Positions 5,792 to 13,706 of a DNA stretch of 24,046 nt are shown here, one piece after another. Within the stretch, counting starts at the first letter, position 1, and the number at the start of each line of letters is the position of its first letter. The notes under the pieces are model-generated. The model saw nothing but the letters and a program-made list of their open reading frames with translations. It had not been told where the DNA came from and ran no database searches. The stretch comes from an uncultured Methylococcaceae bacterium. Its GTDB lineage: Bacteria > Pseudomonadota > Gammaproteobacteria > Methylococcales > Methylomonadaceae. The stretch covers positions 1-24,046 of the forward strand of contig CAJVYO010000002.1 in assembly GCA_913009515.1 (NCBI GenBank), written 5' to 3'. A program made the translations under genes and the position numbers.

Positions 5792-8263
5792 ATGGAAAGA
5801 CAAGGACGAATGCTTGCATGCACAATTTTTATCGTATTATTGATGCAAAATGCAATGGCTTTAGAGAATAAAATAAAGTTTGCTATTCCTACTCAGCCTC
5901 TCTCTACTGCCTTATTAGAGTTTGCAACAATAAGTGGTGTAAAGATTTTATTCAAGGCTGATATAACTCGAAATATTATGAGTAAAGAGTTATCAGGTCA
6001 CTACTCTATTGTAGAAGCTTTAGATAAGCTACTTGAAAATTCCAAAATAAACTATCGTTTTACACAAACAAAATCAATAACATTAGAAATTGATAGGCCA
6101 TTAAAATCAGTGCCGATATTAGATTTACCTGATGATAGTTTGCTACTCTTTAAACCATCCCATTATAAAAAATTAGGTAATAGTTTAATACCTATAAAGC
6201 TTGATAATTTTACCGTTAATAATGAACCTCTCGCTCGTTACAGCCCTAAAAATAGCTATTCTGCCACTAAAACTGACAGCCCTCTTTTAGAGCTACCTTA
6301 CTCTGTTCAAGTAATCCCCTCTACATTAATAACAGACCAACAATCCGTTACCATTAGTGATAGCTTATACAATGTGAGTGGTGTTATTCCTAGAAATCCA
6401 AATATTTCACCTAATTTTGAACCCACCTTAATACGTGGCTTTGCCAGTATGCAAATGATTGATGGTTTTTATCAAAACCTAAATACTGGCGATCAAGGAA
6501 GTTTAATTAATACACAAAAAATTGAAGTATTAAAAGGACCTAATGCGACGTTATACAGTGGTGGAAGCGGCTCACCAGCAGGTGGGGTTATCAATATAAT
6601 TTCTAAGTTACCTGAAAAACAAGCCTTTTACGAAGCAGGTATTAAATCTGGTAATTATCAATTTATTCAGCCATTTATTGATATTAACCAACCTATTAAT
6701 GACAAACTATTATTACGTTTTACCGGTGAATATACACATAGCGGAAGTCATATTGATATTTTAAAAACTGAACGCTATAACCTGAATCCTAGTGTTAGTT
6801 ATATACATAATGACAATACAAGCTTAACTATTCAAACTAAGTACTCAACATGGAAAAGTCAAGATTATCAGGGTCTGCCAGCAATGGGTACAGTTGCAGG
6901 TGACTTTAATATTATGCCAAAATTGTATATCGGTCCTCATGACATTCCTAAAAGTCAATCAGAATTCGCGGGTATTTGGACTACACTGAATCATCAATTA
7001 AATGATATATGGTCGATTACTGCTAAAGCACGTTATGCCCATTCAGAGCATGACACATTTGTTCAAGGTATTTTAGGTGAAGGTTTTGATTTTAATGCTA
7101 ATAAGCCATTATCTGTCTCTGATTTTAAAGCCTTAGGGATGCCATTAGTTCCACATACCTGGGCATTAAGCAATAACGAGCTATCTCAGATTTCTAACGA
7201 AATGACTTTTCAAGGCTATGCAACCGCTAAGTTTAGCCTAGGGAAGACCAGCAATACTTTTCTTGTAAGTGGTGATTATAGTCAGCTAGATGAGAAGTCA
7301 TTTATAGATTTTGACTTATTGCCTATCGGCTTTATCGATTTAACAGCACCTGTTTTTTTACCTTATCAATATCCTGGAAGACGTAAAAATAATCAATTCA
7401 CAAATAACACGACTTTCGGTGCCACGCTTCAATTACAAAGCACACTTTATAATCGCTTGCATTTATTATCAGGGCTTCGGATAGCACATGTCTCGATGAA
7501 TTATAATAATACCACGCCTGGTTTTGAGCTTAATTTTTCTACCAATGCAACGCGTGCATTGCCCAATATTGGTGCAGTAATTGAGCTATCAGATTCGTTA
7601 GTTTTTTTTGCTAATTATAGCGAAGGTATGCGTGGACAAAATGGCGTAAATTTTGTTTCCACACCAAAACCAGAGTTATCTAATCAAGTGGAGTTTGGAA
7701 TAAAGTTTGATCTTGCAGAACAGGTAACAGGGCAGTTTTCGCTATATCAAATAAAGAGAGAAAATATTGCGGTTACTGATTTCAGTGATTCCCAGTTACG
7801 TGCAACAAGCAAGGGACAGCAACGCTCTCGAGGATTTGAAGCAAATATAAGTTGGCAGGCCACAGAAAGCTTAAATATGCTCGCGACCTATACGTTTACT
7901 GATGCAAGATTTACCGATAGTTTAAATGTACCTGAAGGGAATTTTTTGGCGGGTGTGCCGAGTCATTCAGGACGATTTTGGCTTAATTATGCATTTCAAT
8001 TCCCAATGATGCGGGGATTAAGTATTGGCTCTGGCATTTATACTCAATCGAGTAGCTATCTCTCCAACAACAATGAATTTAAAACAAATGCTTATTACAC
8101 GCTGGATTCAAGTTTAGCTTATCACCGAGATATTTATAAAATCGGCATAACTATTAAGAATTTAACCAATGCAAATTACTACCAAAGGCTCAATTATTTT
8201 GGTACGCGTACTACACCTGCTCGAGGAACTGAATTTATCGTTACTGGATCAATACAACTATAA
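5792..8263 (+). CDS. TonB-dependent outer-membrane receptor with STN signalling domain
   Basis: Outer-membrane transducer that imports a ligand (a metal chelate or siderophore in most relatives) using TonB energy and reports binding to FecR; 823 aa. Signal peptide about 1-24 (hydrophobic TIFIVLLMQNAMA). The STN domain at about 27-98 (IPTQPLSTALLEFATISGV, GHYSIVEALDKLLENS) is the periplasmic signalling module. A TonB-box-like LDNFTV is at 137-142. The plug follows from about 158, with LELPYSVQVIP, IEVLKGPNATLYSGGSGSPA and GGVINIIS. The remainder is a 22-strand barrel with the motif YSEGMRGQNG and an end of GTEFIVTGSIQL. An alternative in-frame start is at 5810 (MLACTIF), preceded by AAGGA. It resembles siderophore receptors of the FpvA/FoxA class. 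It is probably the first gene of an operon with the following gene. Confidence 0.93.
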   Translation: MERQGRMLACTIFIVLLMQNAMALENKIKFAIPTQPLSTALLEFATISGVKILFKADITRNIMSKELSGHYSIVEALDKLLENSKINYRFTQTKSITLEIDRPLKSVPILDLPDDSLLLFKPSHYKKLGNSLIPIKLDNFTVNNEPLARYSPKNSYSATKTDSPLLELPYSVQVIPSTLITDQQSVTISDSLYNVSGVIPRNPNISPNFEPTLIRGFASMQMIDGFYQNLNTGDQGSLINTQKIEVLKGPNATLYSGGSGSPAGGVINIISKLPEKQAFYEAGIKSGNYQFIQPFIDINQPINDKLLLRFTGEYTHSGSHIDILKTERYNLNPSVSYIHNDNTSLTIQTKYSTWKSQDYQGLPAMGTVAGDFNIMPKLYIGPHDIPKSQSEFAGIWTTLNHQLNDIWSITAKARYAHSEHDTFVQGILGEGFDFNANKPLSVSDFKALGMPLVPHTWALSNNELSQISNEMTFQGYATAKFSLGKTSNTFLVSGDYSQLDEKSFIDFDLLPIGFIDLTAPVFLPYQYPGRRKNNQFTNNTTFGATLQLQSTLYNRLHLLSGLRIAHVSMNYNNTTPGFELNFSTNATRALPNIGAVIELSDSLVFFANYSEGMRGQNGVNFVSTPKPELSNQVEFGIKFDLAEQVTGQFSLYQIKRENIAVTDFSDSQLRATSKGQQRSRGFEANISWQATESLNMLATYTFTDARFTDSLNVPEGNFLAGVPSHSGRFWLNYAFQFPMMRGLSIGSGIYTQSSSYLSNNNEFKTNAYYTLDSSLAYHRDIYKIGITIKNLTNANYYQRLNYFGTRTTPARGTEFIVTGSIQL

Positions 8264-8281
8264 AATTTTATGGAGAAACAT

Positions 8282-9127
8282 ATGAATCGTCGTCAATTTG
8301 CAAAATTATCTCTTGCGGCTATGAGTCTTGCACCTTTTGTAAGTGTGACAGCCGCTATTAATAATTATGCACAACGTAAAAAAATAGCAAATACCGTCTC
8401 TATTAAAGCTCATGAAACATTTATGAGTACCGAAAACATTGAAATGATGGGGGATGAAAAAATAGCCATGTTGCTCTATCCAGGATTTTATGCCGCTGAT
8501 TTAGTAAATCCTCAATTTATTTTTAACAGCATGATGGGGGCTAAAATTTATTTAATTTCACCGACGAATGATTTAAGTCCTGTTGAGGCGGGTGGCATTT
8601 CAATTGTGCCAACCCATACACAAAATGAGTGTCCAGATGACTTAGATATTTTATTTATACCAGGGGGAGCTTCAGGCACATTAAAAGCGATGCAAAATAA
8701 ACAATTTATTGATTTTATTAAAGCGAAAGCTGCTACTGCTAAATATATTACCAGCGTATGTACAGGCAGTTTATTGTTGGGTAAAGCAGATTTACTTAAA
8801 GGTAAGAAAGCAACTTCACATTGGTCAACATTAGGTTTATTAACGGGATTCGGTGCAATTGCGACTAAAGAGCGTGTGGTATGGGATGGCAATATTGTGA
8901 CTGGTGGAGGCGTGACTGCAGGTATCGATTTTGGCTTAGAAATTCTCGCTAAATTACGAGGACAACAATATGCTGAAGCCATTCAATTACAAGCTGAATA
9001 TGATCCTGCACCGCCTTTTGACTCAGGCTCTCCAGAAAAAGCCAGTCCTCTTATTCATAACATTATCAAAGATATGTTTGCCCCACTGATTATCGATATG
9101 GAACAAAATATAAATCCCACAACATAA
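8282..9127 (+). CDS. DJ-1/PfpI-family protein resembling isonitrile hydratase, with Tat-like signal
   Basis: A 281-aa protein starting at ATG 8282, which has GGAG six bases upstream (8272-8275); the in-frame ATG at 8270 overlaps that site. The N-terminus NRRQFAKLSLAAMSLAPFVS is a twin-arginine-type signal, so export to the periplasm is likely. The DJ-1/PfpI domain covers about residues 58-245: YPGFYAADLVNP with Asp73, FIPGGASGTLK, the nucleophile elbow ITSVCTGSLLLGKADLLKGK with Cys160, then TSHWSTLG, VTGGGVTAGIDFGLE and LQAEYDPAPPFDSGSP. From memory, the Cys block and the EYxPAPPFxxGSP tail match Pseudomonas isonitrile hydratase (InhA), which hydrates isonitriles to N-substituted formamides; that enzyme is cytoplasmic. 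The active-site Asp and Cys appear kept. The substrate here is unknown. It begins 18 bases after the receptor stop, so co-transcription is likely. It could instead be a protein-processing or glyoxalase-like DJ-1 member. Confidence 0.82.
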   Translation: MNRRQFAKLSLAAMSLAPFVSVTAAINNYAQRKKIANTVSIKAHETFMSTENIEMMGDEKIAMLLYPGFYAADLVNPQFIFNSMMGAKIYLISPTNDLSPVEAGGISIVPTHTQNECPDDLDILFIPGGASGTLKAMQNKQFIDFIKAKAATAKYITSVCTGSLLLGKADLLKGKKATSHWSTLGLLTGFGAIATKERVVWDGNIVTGGGVTAGIDFGLEILAKLRGQQYAEAIQLQAEYDPAPPFDSGSPEKASPLIHNIIKDMFAPLIIDMEQNINPTT

Positions 9128-9172
9128 CCATCATCACTGATATTTAAATACAACGAGAAAAAGGTATACAAA

Positions 9173-10162
9173 ATGAAAATGAAATCACAATTTAGTTCAG
9201 CTGCCCTATTATTAGGTTTAGCACTTACAACTAATGCTTCAGCAACAACGGTGACAACAGGAGAATTTGTTCTGGATTTTGATGAGGCAACTTTATTGGG
9301 TCTCAGTAGTGTAGTATCAAATACAGTCTGGCTTGATAGTATCGCCAGTGCAAATAAAACGGGAGCAGAGGTACGTGATACCCCGCTTTCGGATAATATC
9401 CCTGATAGCTTTAACTTCAAAGTATTTGGAGCCACTATTGCTACTCCGCCTGTTGGACTAGCAGAACGTGCTCCACAAATATCAACATTTGAATATGAAG
9501 GTGATCCGGCCACAGGGACAGGGATTATTGGCTTAGCAGGAATGCATGTTATTAATACTATTGTAGGCGGTATATCTATCGGAGATTATGGCTTACATTA
9601 TGATGCAAGTCGTATAGGCAATGCAGCCAATGGATCGGGTTGGTACATAACAAATTACCATGCTTTTCAGTTGCAATCATATGATTTAACCAATGTTGAA
9701 GTCACCGTAATTGATGAGGATAATTTTAGTTTAGCGGGTGATGTCGCTCTGGCAAGTGAGTTAGCATCGATGCTAGGGGCTACCGAAGGCACAGATGTAG
9801 GCGATTTTACGTTTACGACGATTGCTAGTGAAAGCCCTGAACCTGCCAGCTATTCTTTTAATTCGGAAATATTAACACTACCCGCTATACAAGTTGGTAA
9901 TCAAACCTATGCGGCTAGTTTTCGTGCGGTTATTTTAGATAGCGGACAGTATTCTTTTGAACTCAAAAATATTGAATTAACAGCAGAGCCAAACAATGTA
10001 GATGCTGTGCTAGATACAGATACTGGATTATTAAGGATACCTCAGGTTGTTTTAGTAGGTGGTAACGGAGAAAACAATAAATTATATGTAGAAATGCAAC
10101 TAATTCCGGGACATTTTCCATCTGCTTTTATTCTAACGGTCACTGAAGCAATAACAGAATAA
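9173..10162 (+). CDS. Secreted protein of unknown function with two beta repeats
   Basis: Not recognised as a characterised protein; 329 aa. Signal peptide 1-24 (MKMKSQFSSAALLLGLALTT, cut after NASA). Ribosome binding site AAGG at 9161-9164. Domain 1 (about 30-215) is shared with the next gene: GEF near the start, then GIIGLAGMHVI, GDYGLHYD (137-144), GSGWYITNYHAF (154-165) and LAGDVALASEL (187-197). Similar blocks occur, to my knowledge, in PEP-CTERM-type exported proteins, but there is no PEP-CTERM or other sorting tail here. Two diverged repeats follow, about 225-270 (ASYSFNSEILTLPAIQVGN) and 276-324 (VLDTDTGLLRIPQVVLVGG). There are no cysteines and no transmembrane helix apart from the signal. 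Periplasmic or extracellular location is likely. It lies 45 bases after the DJ-1-like gene. A role linked to the flanking receptors is inferred only from context. Confidence 0.8.
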   Translation: MKMKSQFSSAALLLGLALTTNASATTVTTGEFVLDFDEATLLGLSSVVSNTVWLDSIASANKTGAEVRDTPLSDNIPDSFNFKVFGATIATPPVGLAERAPQISTFEYEGDPATGTGIIGLAGMHVINTIVGGISIGDYGLHYDASRIGNAANGSGWYITNYHAFQLQSYDLTNVEVTVIDEDNFSLAGDVALASELASMLGATEGTDVGDFTFTTIASESPEPASYSFNSEILTLPAIQVGNQTYAASFRAVILDSGQYSFELKNIELTAEPNNVDAVLDTDTGLLRIPQVVLVGGNGENNKLYVEMQLIPGHFPSAFILTVTEAITE

Positions 10163-10177
10163 ATAAACATTTTATTC

Positions 10178-10215
10178 AAGAGTGAATAGCATGAATATGC
10201 ACGCTATTCACTCTT
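10178..10215 (+). repeat. Perfect 13-bp inverted repeat between the two secreted-protein genes
   Basis: AAGAGTGAATAGC (10178-10190) pairs exactly with GCTATTCACTCTT (10203-10215) around a 12-base loop. The first T-run (10228 on) begins 12 bases after the stem, so this is a weak terminator by sequence. It could cause partial termination or protect the upstream mRNA from 3' decay, giving different levels of the genes on either side. Confidence 0.75.
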
Positions 10216-10266
10216 ACTCATAACACCATTTTTTTAAATCAATCACATTCTTTTAGTAAGGAAATA

Positions 10267-11424
10267 ATGATGTCTATAGCAAGCCAAGCTGGCTTAACAG
10301 CACTGTATGGTCTTTTTTTAATCAGTCCTAGTGTGAGTGGACTTGAAGTGAGCAGTGGTGAATTTATTCAAACTGTTAATCCTACTGCACTTGAAAACAG
10401 TAGTACGTTTATTGTTAATGATTTTTTTGACGAACAATCAATGATAGGGCTAGTAAAAAATGATTTAACAGAAAGCCGTGTTTTAACAGCGGAACAACTT
10501 GCTAGCAATACATTTATATATGCTTTACATGGGTCAGACTTTAACGCTGATCACCCTAACAGAACCGCAGGCATTAATTCATTTGCGAGTCAGTTTACAT
10601 TTGATTCTACCGATATTTTACAATCGGCGGCAACAGGTCGTATCGGTTTAGGTGGGGTGATGCGTTTTGATTTACCCGCAAGAGATGATGGTACACCGCG
10701 TTTTTTTATCATGGGTGATTGGACACTAGAATACGATAATACTCGCACGGAAGATTATAATTTCAATAATAATCCCAACAGCCCTGTTAAACCTGTTGCA
10801 GAGCATAATGTATCGGGTTGGTTCTTGCGTAACCACATCGACTTCCCTGTTATTGGTTATGATGTGTTGAATCAAACCATTTTTAGTAATTCCGATTCGT
10901 TTTATTTGTCGGGTGATTTAGCTTGGTCACCTGAATTAGTTCAGGCATTCTTTCCTGAATCCGAACTTTATAGACCCACCTCTAGTTTTGTTATGTGTGC
11001 TCAGGATGATGTCGCTTTAGCAGAGCAAACAGCCATGCAAATTCCCTGCGTTTTTCCTAATATAACACTGAATGGTCAATCAGATACCGCACATCTCAAT
11101 GCATCTGAAAGCATTAATCTAACCGTAGATTTAGGCGTTGCCACTTCAACAGCCTACCCTAATGCCGATTATTTCGTTGCTTTTGTATATCAAGATACTT
11201 TTTACTGGCTTAACAGCAATTTTGAGTGGAGTACAAGCCCTGCCGCAGCCTATCAAGGTAGACTCGTTGATTTTAGAAATATAGCAATACCTAGCCCTGC
11301 AAGTATTATAGGCCCCTTAAATTCTGGCATGAGCATCCCTATTTATTTTGGTGTTGATACCACCCAAAATAGCACATTTGATGAACCCTATCGCTTTACT
11401 AGCGTAACACTGCAAGTTAATTAA
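10267..11424 (+). CDS. Secreted protein of unknown function, paralogue of the preceding gene in its N-terminal domain
   Basis: Not recognised as a characterised protein; 385 aa (384 if the ATG at 10270, better spaced from AAGGAA at 10258-10263, is used). Signal peptide to about residue 25 (hydrophobic LYGLFLISPSVSG). Domain 1 (about 27-225) matches the neighbour gene block by block: SSGEFIQT, GRIGLGGVMRFDL (about 124-136), GDWTLEYD (150-157), SGWFLRNH (183-190) and LSGDLAWSPEL (214-224). The rest differs: two cysteines (VMCAQDD and QIPCVFPN), then a beta-rich C-terminal domain from about 255 with YFVAFVYQDTFYWLNSNFEW and IPIYFGVDTTQ. There is no sorting signal or membrane anchor. The TonB receptor start is two bases after its stop, so translation is probably coupled. 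This makes a functional link with that receptor, such as a surface or periplasmic ligand-binding partner, a reasonable guess but no more. Confidence 0.8.
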   Translation: MMSIASQAGLTALYGLFLISPSVSGLEVSSGEFIQTVNPTALENSSTFIVNDFFDEQSMIGLVKNDLTESRVLTAEQLASNTFIYALHGSDFNADHPNRTAGINSFASQFTFDSTDILQSAATGRIGLGGVMRFDLPARDDGTPRFFIMGDWTLEYDNTRTEDYNFNNNPNSPVKPVAEHNVSGWFLRNHIDFPVIGYDVLNQTIFSNSDSFYLSGDLAWSPELVQAFFPESELYRPTSSFVMCAQDDVALAEQTAMQIPCVFPNITLNGQSDTAHLNASESINLTVDLGVATSTAYPNADYFVAFVYQDTFYWLNSNFEWSTSPAAAYQGRLVDFRNIAIPSPASIIGPLNSGMSIPIYFGVDTTQNSTFDEPYRFTSVTLQVN

Positions 11425-11426
11425 AT

Positions 11427-13616
11427 ATGATTAGCCTACTTAAAAAAAAGCGATTTAATGCTTTAAAGTTATCTAATGTGATTTTAATGACTTTGTCTAG
11501 CGGCATGGCTTATGCTGATGAGCAACAAGCTCCCCCTACTGAGCATAAAACATCTGATGGTATCGTACTGGATACACTACAAATTGAAAGCAGTACCGAA
11601 GATTTAAAAAGCTATAATATTTTTGATGCTAAATCAGCAACTAAAACTGATACCCCACTGATGGAAATACCTCAATCGATACAGGTAATTCCTACTGCGG
11701 TACTCAGAGATCAAAATATTCAAACCCTGTCTGGGGCAATTGAAAATGTGTCATCCATTGTGGCCCCAAAAACAACTGAATTACTCACCAGTGAATTTTT
11801 AGTCCGCGGGTTTAAATCACAATTCTATACGGATGGCTTACCCACTTATGGACAAGGCAATGCAGCCGACCCCTTATCTTTAATTAATGTTGAACGCATA
11901 GAAGTAGTCAAAGGGCCTACTTCAACGCTTTTTGGCGGCGGCTTAGGCGCTCCCGTGGGTGGTTTAATTAATGTCGTTTCCAAACAGCCTGAAGCAGATG
12001 CACATTATACTGTGTCTTTTAGAGGCGGTAGCTTTACAACCCTCAACCCTTCATTTGATTTTAATCAACCCTTAACCGAGGATAAAAGTATCTTATTTCG
12101 TTTGACGGGTGAGTATGAATATTCAGAAAGTTATATTGATGCGCTACAAAATGAAAACTATTCTCTTTTTCCAACCTTAGCGTTTAACTTTTCCCCTGAC
12201 ACACACTTGATTATTCGAGGTCAATATAGTCATGTGAAATTTTTAGAATATTCGGGATTACGAGCCGAAGGTACTATCGCTGATGCACCTTATACTATTC
12301 CTGCTTATCGTTATTCCGGCGCAACTGATACACCTAAATCAACCGTCGAAAATAAGATGATAACACTGGAATTAACACATCGATTTTCACAACATATAGA
12401 AGGCTCAATTCAAACCCGATATTATGAAAATAGTTATAAAGAGTATAGCTCTTTTACTCATGAATTAATTATTGATGGTATCGGTGGCTTTGGTCAACCA
12501 TCAGCGTCACATTTACCTTTTTATTCAGGCACACTACCCGCATCTGTTAAAGAGTTTGTCATTAACCCCAATCTTATCCTTGATTTTGATACAGGCTTTA
12601 TCACACATAAGGTGTTATTTGGAGCAGAATATGACACCACAAAAAGCACGGCTCGTCTTGGTGTTTTTTATGATGAACAAAGTGATATTTGGTTAGATGT
12701 TGCTGATCGCTATGATGATATCACCTACTTAGATATTAAAGATGGCAATATAATGCAAGCACAAGATGACCACTATGAAACTATTGGTGTCTATATACAA
12801 GATCAAATGGATATTACGCAAGATTTTCATTTTTTAACATCGCTGCGTTGGACACAAGTCAGTATTGAAGAAGTCGGTGCAGAAAATACCAACGCCAGTG
12901 TTACTCCACGAGTCGGTGCCGTGTTTGATTTTAATGACCAAGTTTCCATTTTTGCGGGTTATGGAGAAGGCTTTCGAGCGGTAACAGCCTTATTTGGTGA
13001 CATACCCAAACCTGAAAAATCAAGCCAAGTTGAAGGCGGCTTGAAATTTGATTTTTATGATGTTGGTTTAAGTGGTTCCATTACAGGGTATCAGTTGATT
13101 CGAAAAAATGTCGTCGTACCCAATCCTAATGGAGCATTTAGTTCTATTCAAGCAGGTGAACAAAAATCTTACGGTGCTGAATTTGATTTTTTATGGGAAC
13201 CCTTTGAGTCCTTATCGATTTTAGGAAATTATGCTTATACGGCAGCAAAACTAACCAAACATTCTGATCCTGCACTACTCGTAGGAGATAGATTACCCCG
13301 AGTACCTGAACATAGTGGGCGTGTCTCAGTACGTTATCGTTTTATTGAAGGTATTCTTGATGGGTTAGGCATAGGAATGGGTATTACAGCCATGTCAAAT
13401 AGACACCTTAGTTTACCTAATGAATACACCGTTGATGGCTTTTATCGCATGGATGCTCAGGCTTCATACCCATTAACAGAAAACCTAAACTTAACCCTTA
13501 ATATTCAAAACCTAACCAATACTAAGTATTATGAACCGTTTTTATTCTTGCAAGATGAGGTTGTTTCACCAGGTCCTCCTATCTCAGCCTTTGCAACATT
13601 AACAGCTAAGTTTTAG
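11427..13616 (+). CDS. TonB-dependent outer-membrane receptor without STN domain
   Basis: Outer-membrane TonB-energised transporter of the siderophore-receptor class, 729 aa. Signal peptide 1-30 (RFNALKLSNVILMTLSSGMA, cut after YA). A TonB-box-like LDTLQIE is at 48-54. The plug starts near 68 with SATKTDTPLMEIPQSIQVIP and contains IEVVKGPTSTLFGGGLGAP and GGLINVVS. The barrel includes GYGEGFRAV and ends in ATLTAKF, with the terminal phenylalanine typical of outer-membrane proteins. It shares the plug motif SATKTD-PL-E-P-S-QVIP with the first receptor, so the two are paralogues. It has no STN domain and therefore should not signal to FecR. No Shine-Dalgarno sequence is evident, so translation is probably coupled to the gene ending at 11424. 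A hairpin follows before the convergent ntrC. Confidence 0.93.
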   Translation: MISLLKKKRFNALKLSNVILMTLSSGMAYADEQQAPPTEHKTSDGIVLDTLQIESSTEDLKSYNIFDAKSATKTDTPLMEIPQSIQVIPTAVLRDQNIQTLSGAIENVSSIVAPKTTELLTSEFLVRGFKSQFYTDGLPTYGQGNAADPLSLINVERIEVVKGPTSTLFGGGLGAPVGGLINVVSKQPEADAHYTVSFRGGSFTTLNPSFDFNQPLTEDKSILFRLTGEYEYSESYIDALQNENYSLFPTLAFNFSPDTHLIIRGQYSHVKFLEYSGLRAEGTIADAPYTIPAYRYSGATDTPKSTVENKMITLELTHRFSQHIEGSIQTRYYENSYKEYSSFTHELIIDGIGGFGQPSASHLPFYSGTLPASVKEFVINPNLILDFDTGFITHKVLFGAEYDTTKSTARLGVFYDEQSDIWLDVADRYDDITYLDIKDGNIMQAQDDHYETIGVYIQDQMDITQDFHFLTSLRWTQVSIEEVGAENTNASVTPRVGAVFDFNDQVSIFAGYGEGFRAVTALFGDIPKPEKSSQVEGGLKFDFYDVGLSGSITGYQLIRKNVVVPNPNGAFSSIQAGEQKSYGAEFDFLWEPFESLSILGNYAYTAAKLTKHSDPALLVGDRLPRVPEHSGRVSVRYRFIEGILDGLGIGMGITAMSNRHLSLPNEYTVDGFYRMDAQASYPLTENLNLTLNIQNLTNTKYYEPFLFLQDEVVSPGPPISAFATLTAKF

Positions 13617-13637
13617 GTGATAATCATAAACACAAAC

Positions 13638-13666
13638 TAAACCACATGCCTTTAGCAAGTGGTTTA
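13638..13666. terminator. Hairpin between convergent TonB receptor and ntrC, probable bidirectional terminator
   Basis: TAAACCAC (13638-13645) pairs with GTGGTTTA (13659-13666), and the stem can continue through TGC/GCA inside. No long T-run follows on the plus strand; on the minus strand it is followed by a moderately T-rich stretch. It lies in the 90-base gap between converging genes. Confidence 0.55.
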
Positions 13667-13706
13667 ATGTAACAGATGAACCCAGTAGCTCTCTATATTT
13701 AGTTTT

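Noticed and set aside
4089..8263. Methanobactin-type (mbnI-mbnR-mbnT) copper locus
   Set aside because: The sigma/FecR/TonB trio alone is shared by many surface-signalling systems. I found no precursor peptide with the expected cysteine pattern and no MbnB/MbnC-like genes in the window.
8548..8982. Minus-strand 144-aa open frame
   Set aside because: It lies opposite the well-supported DJ-1/PfpI gene, and its protein is low-complexity with no family motif. It is an antisense shadow. The same holds for minus-strand frames at 3223-3528, 4847-5050 and 9055-9513.
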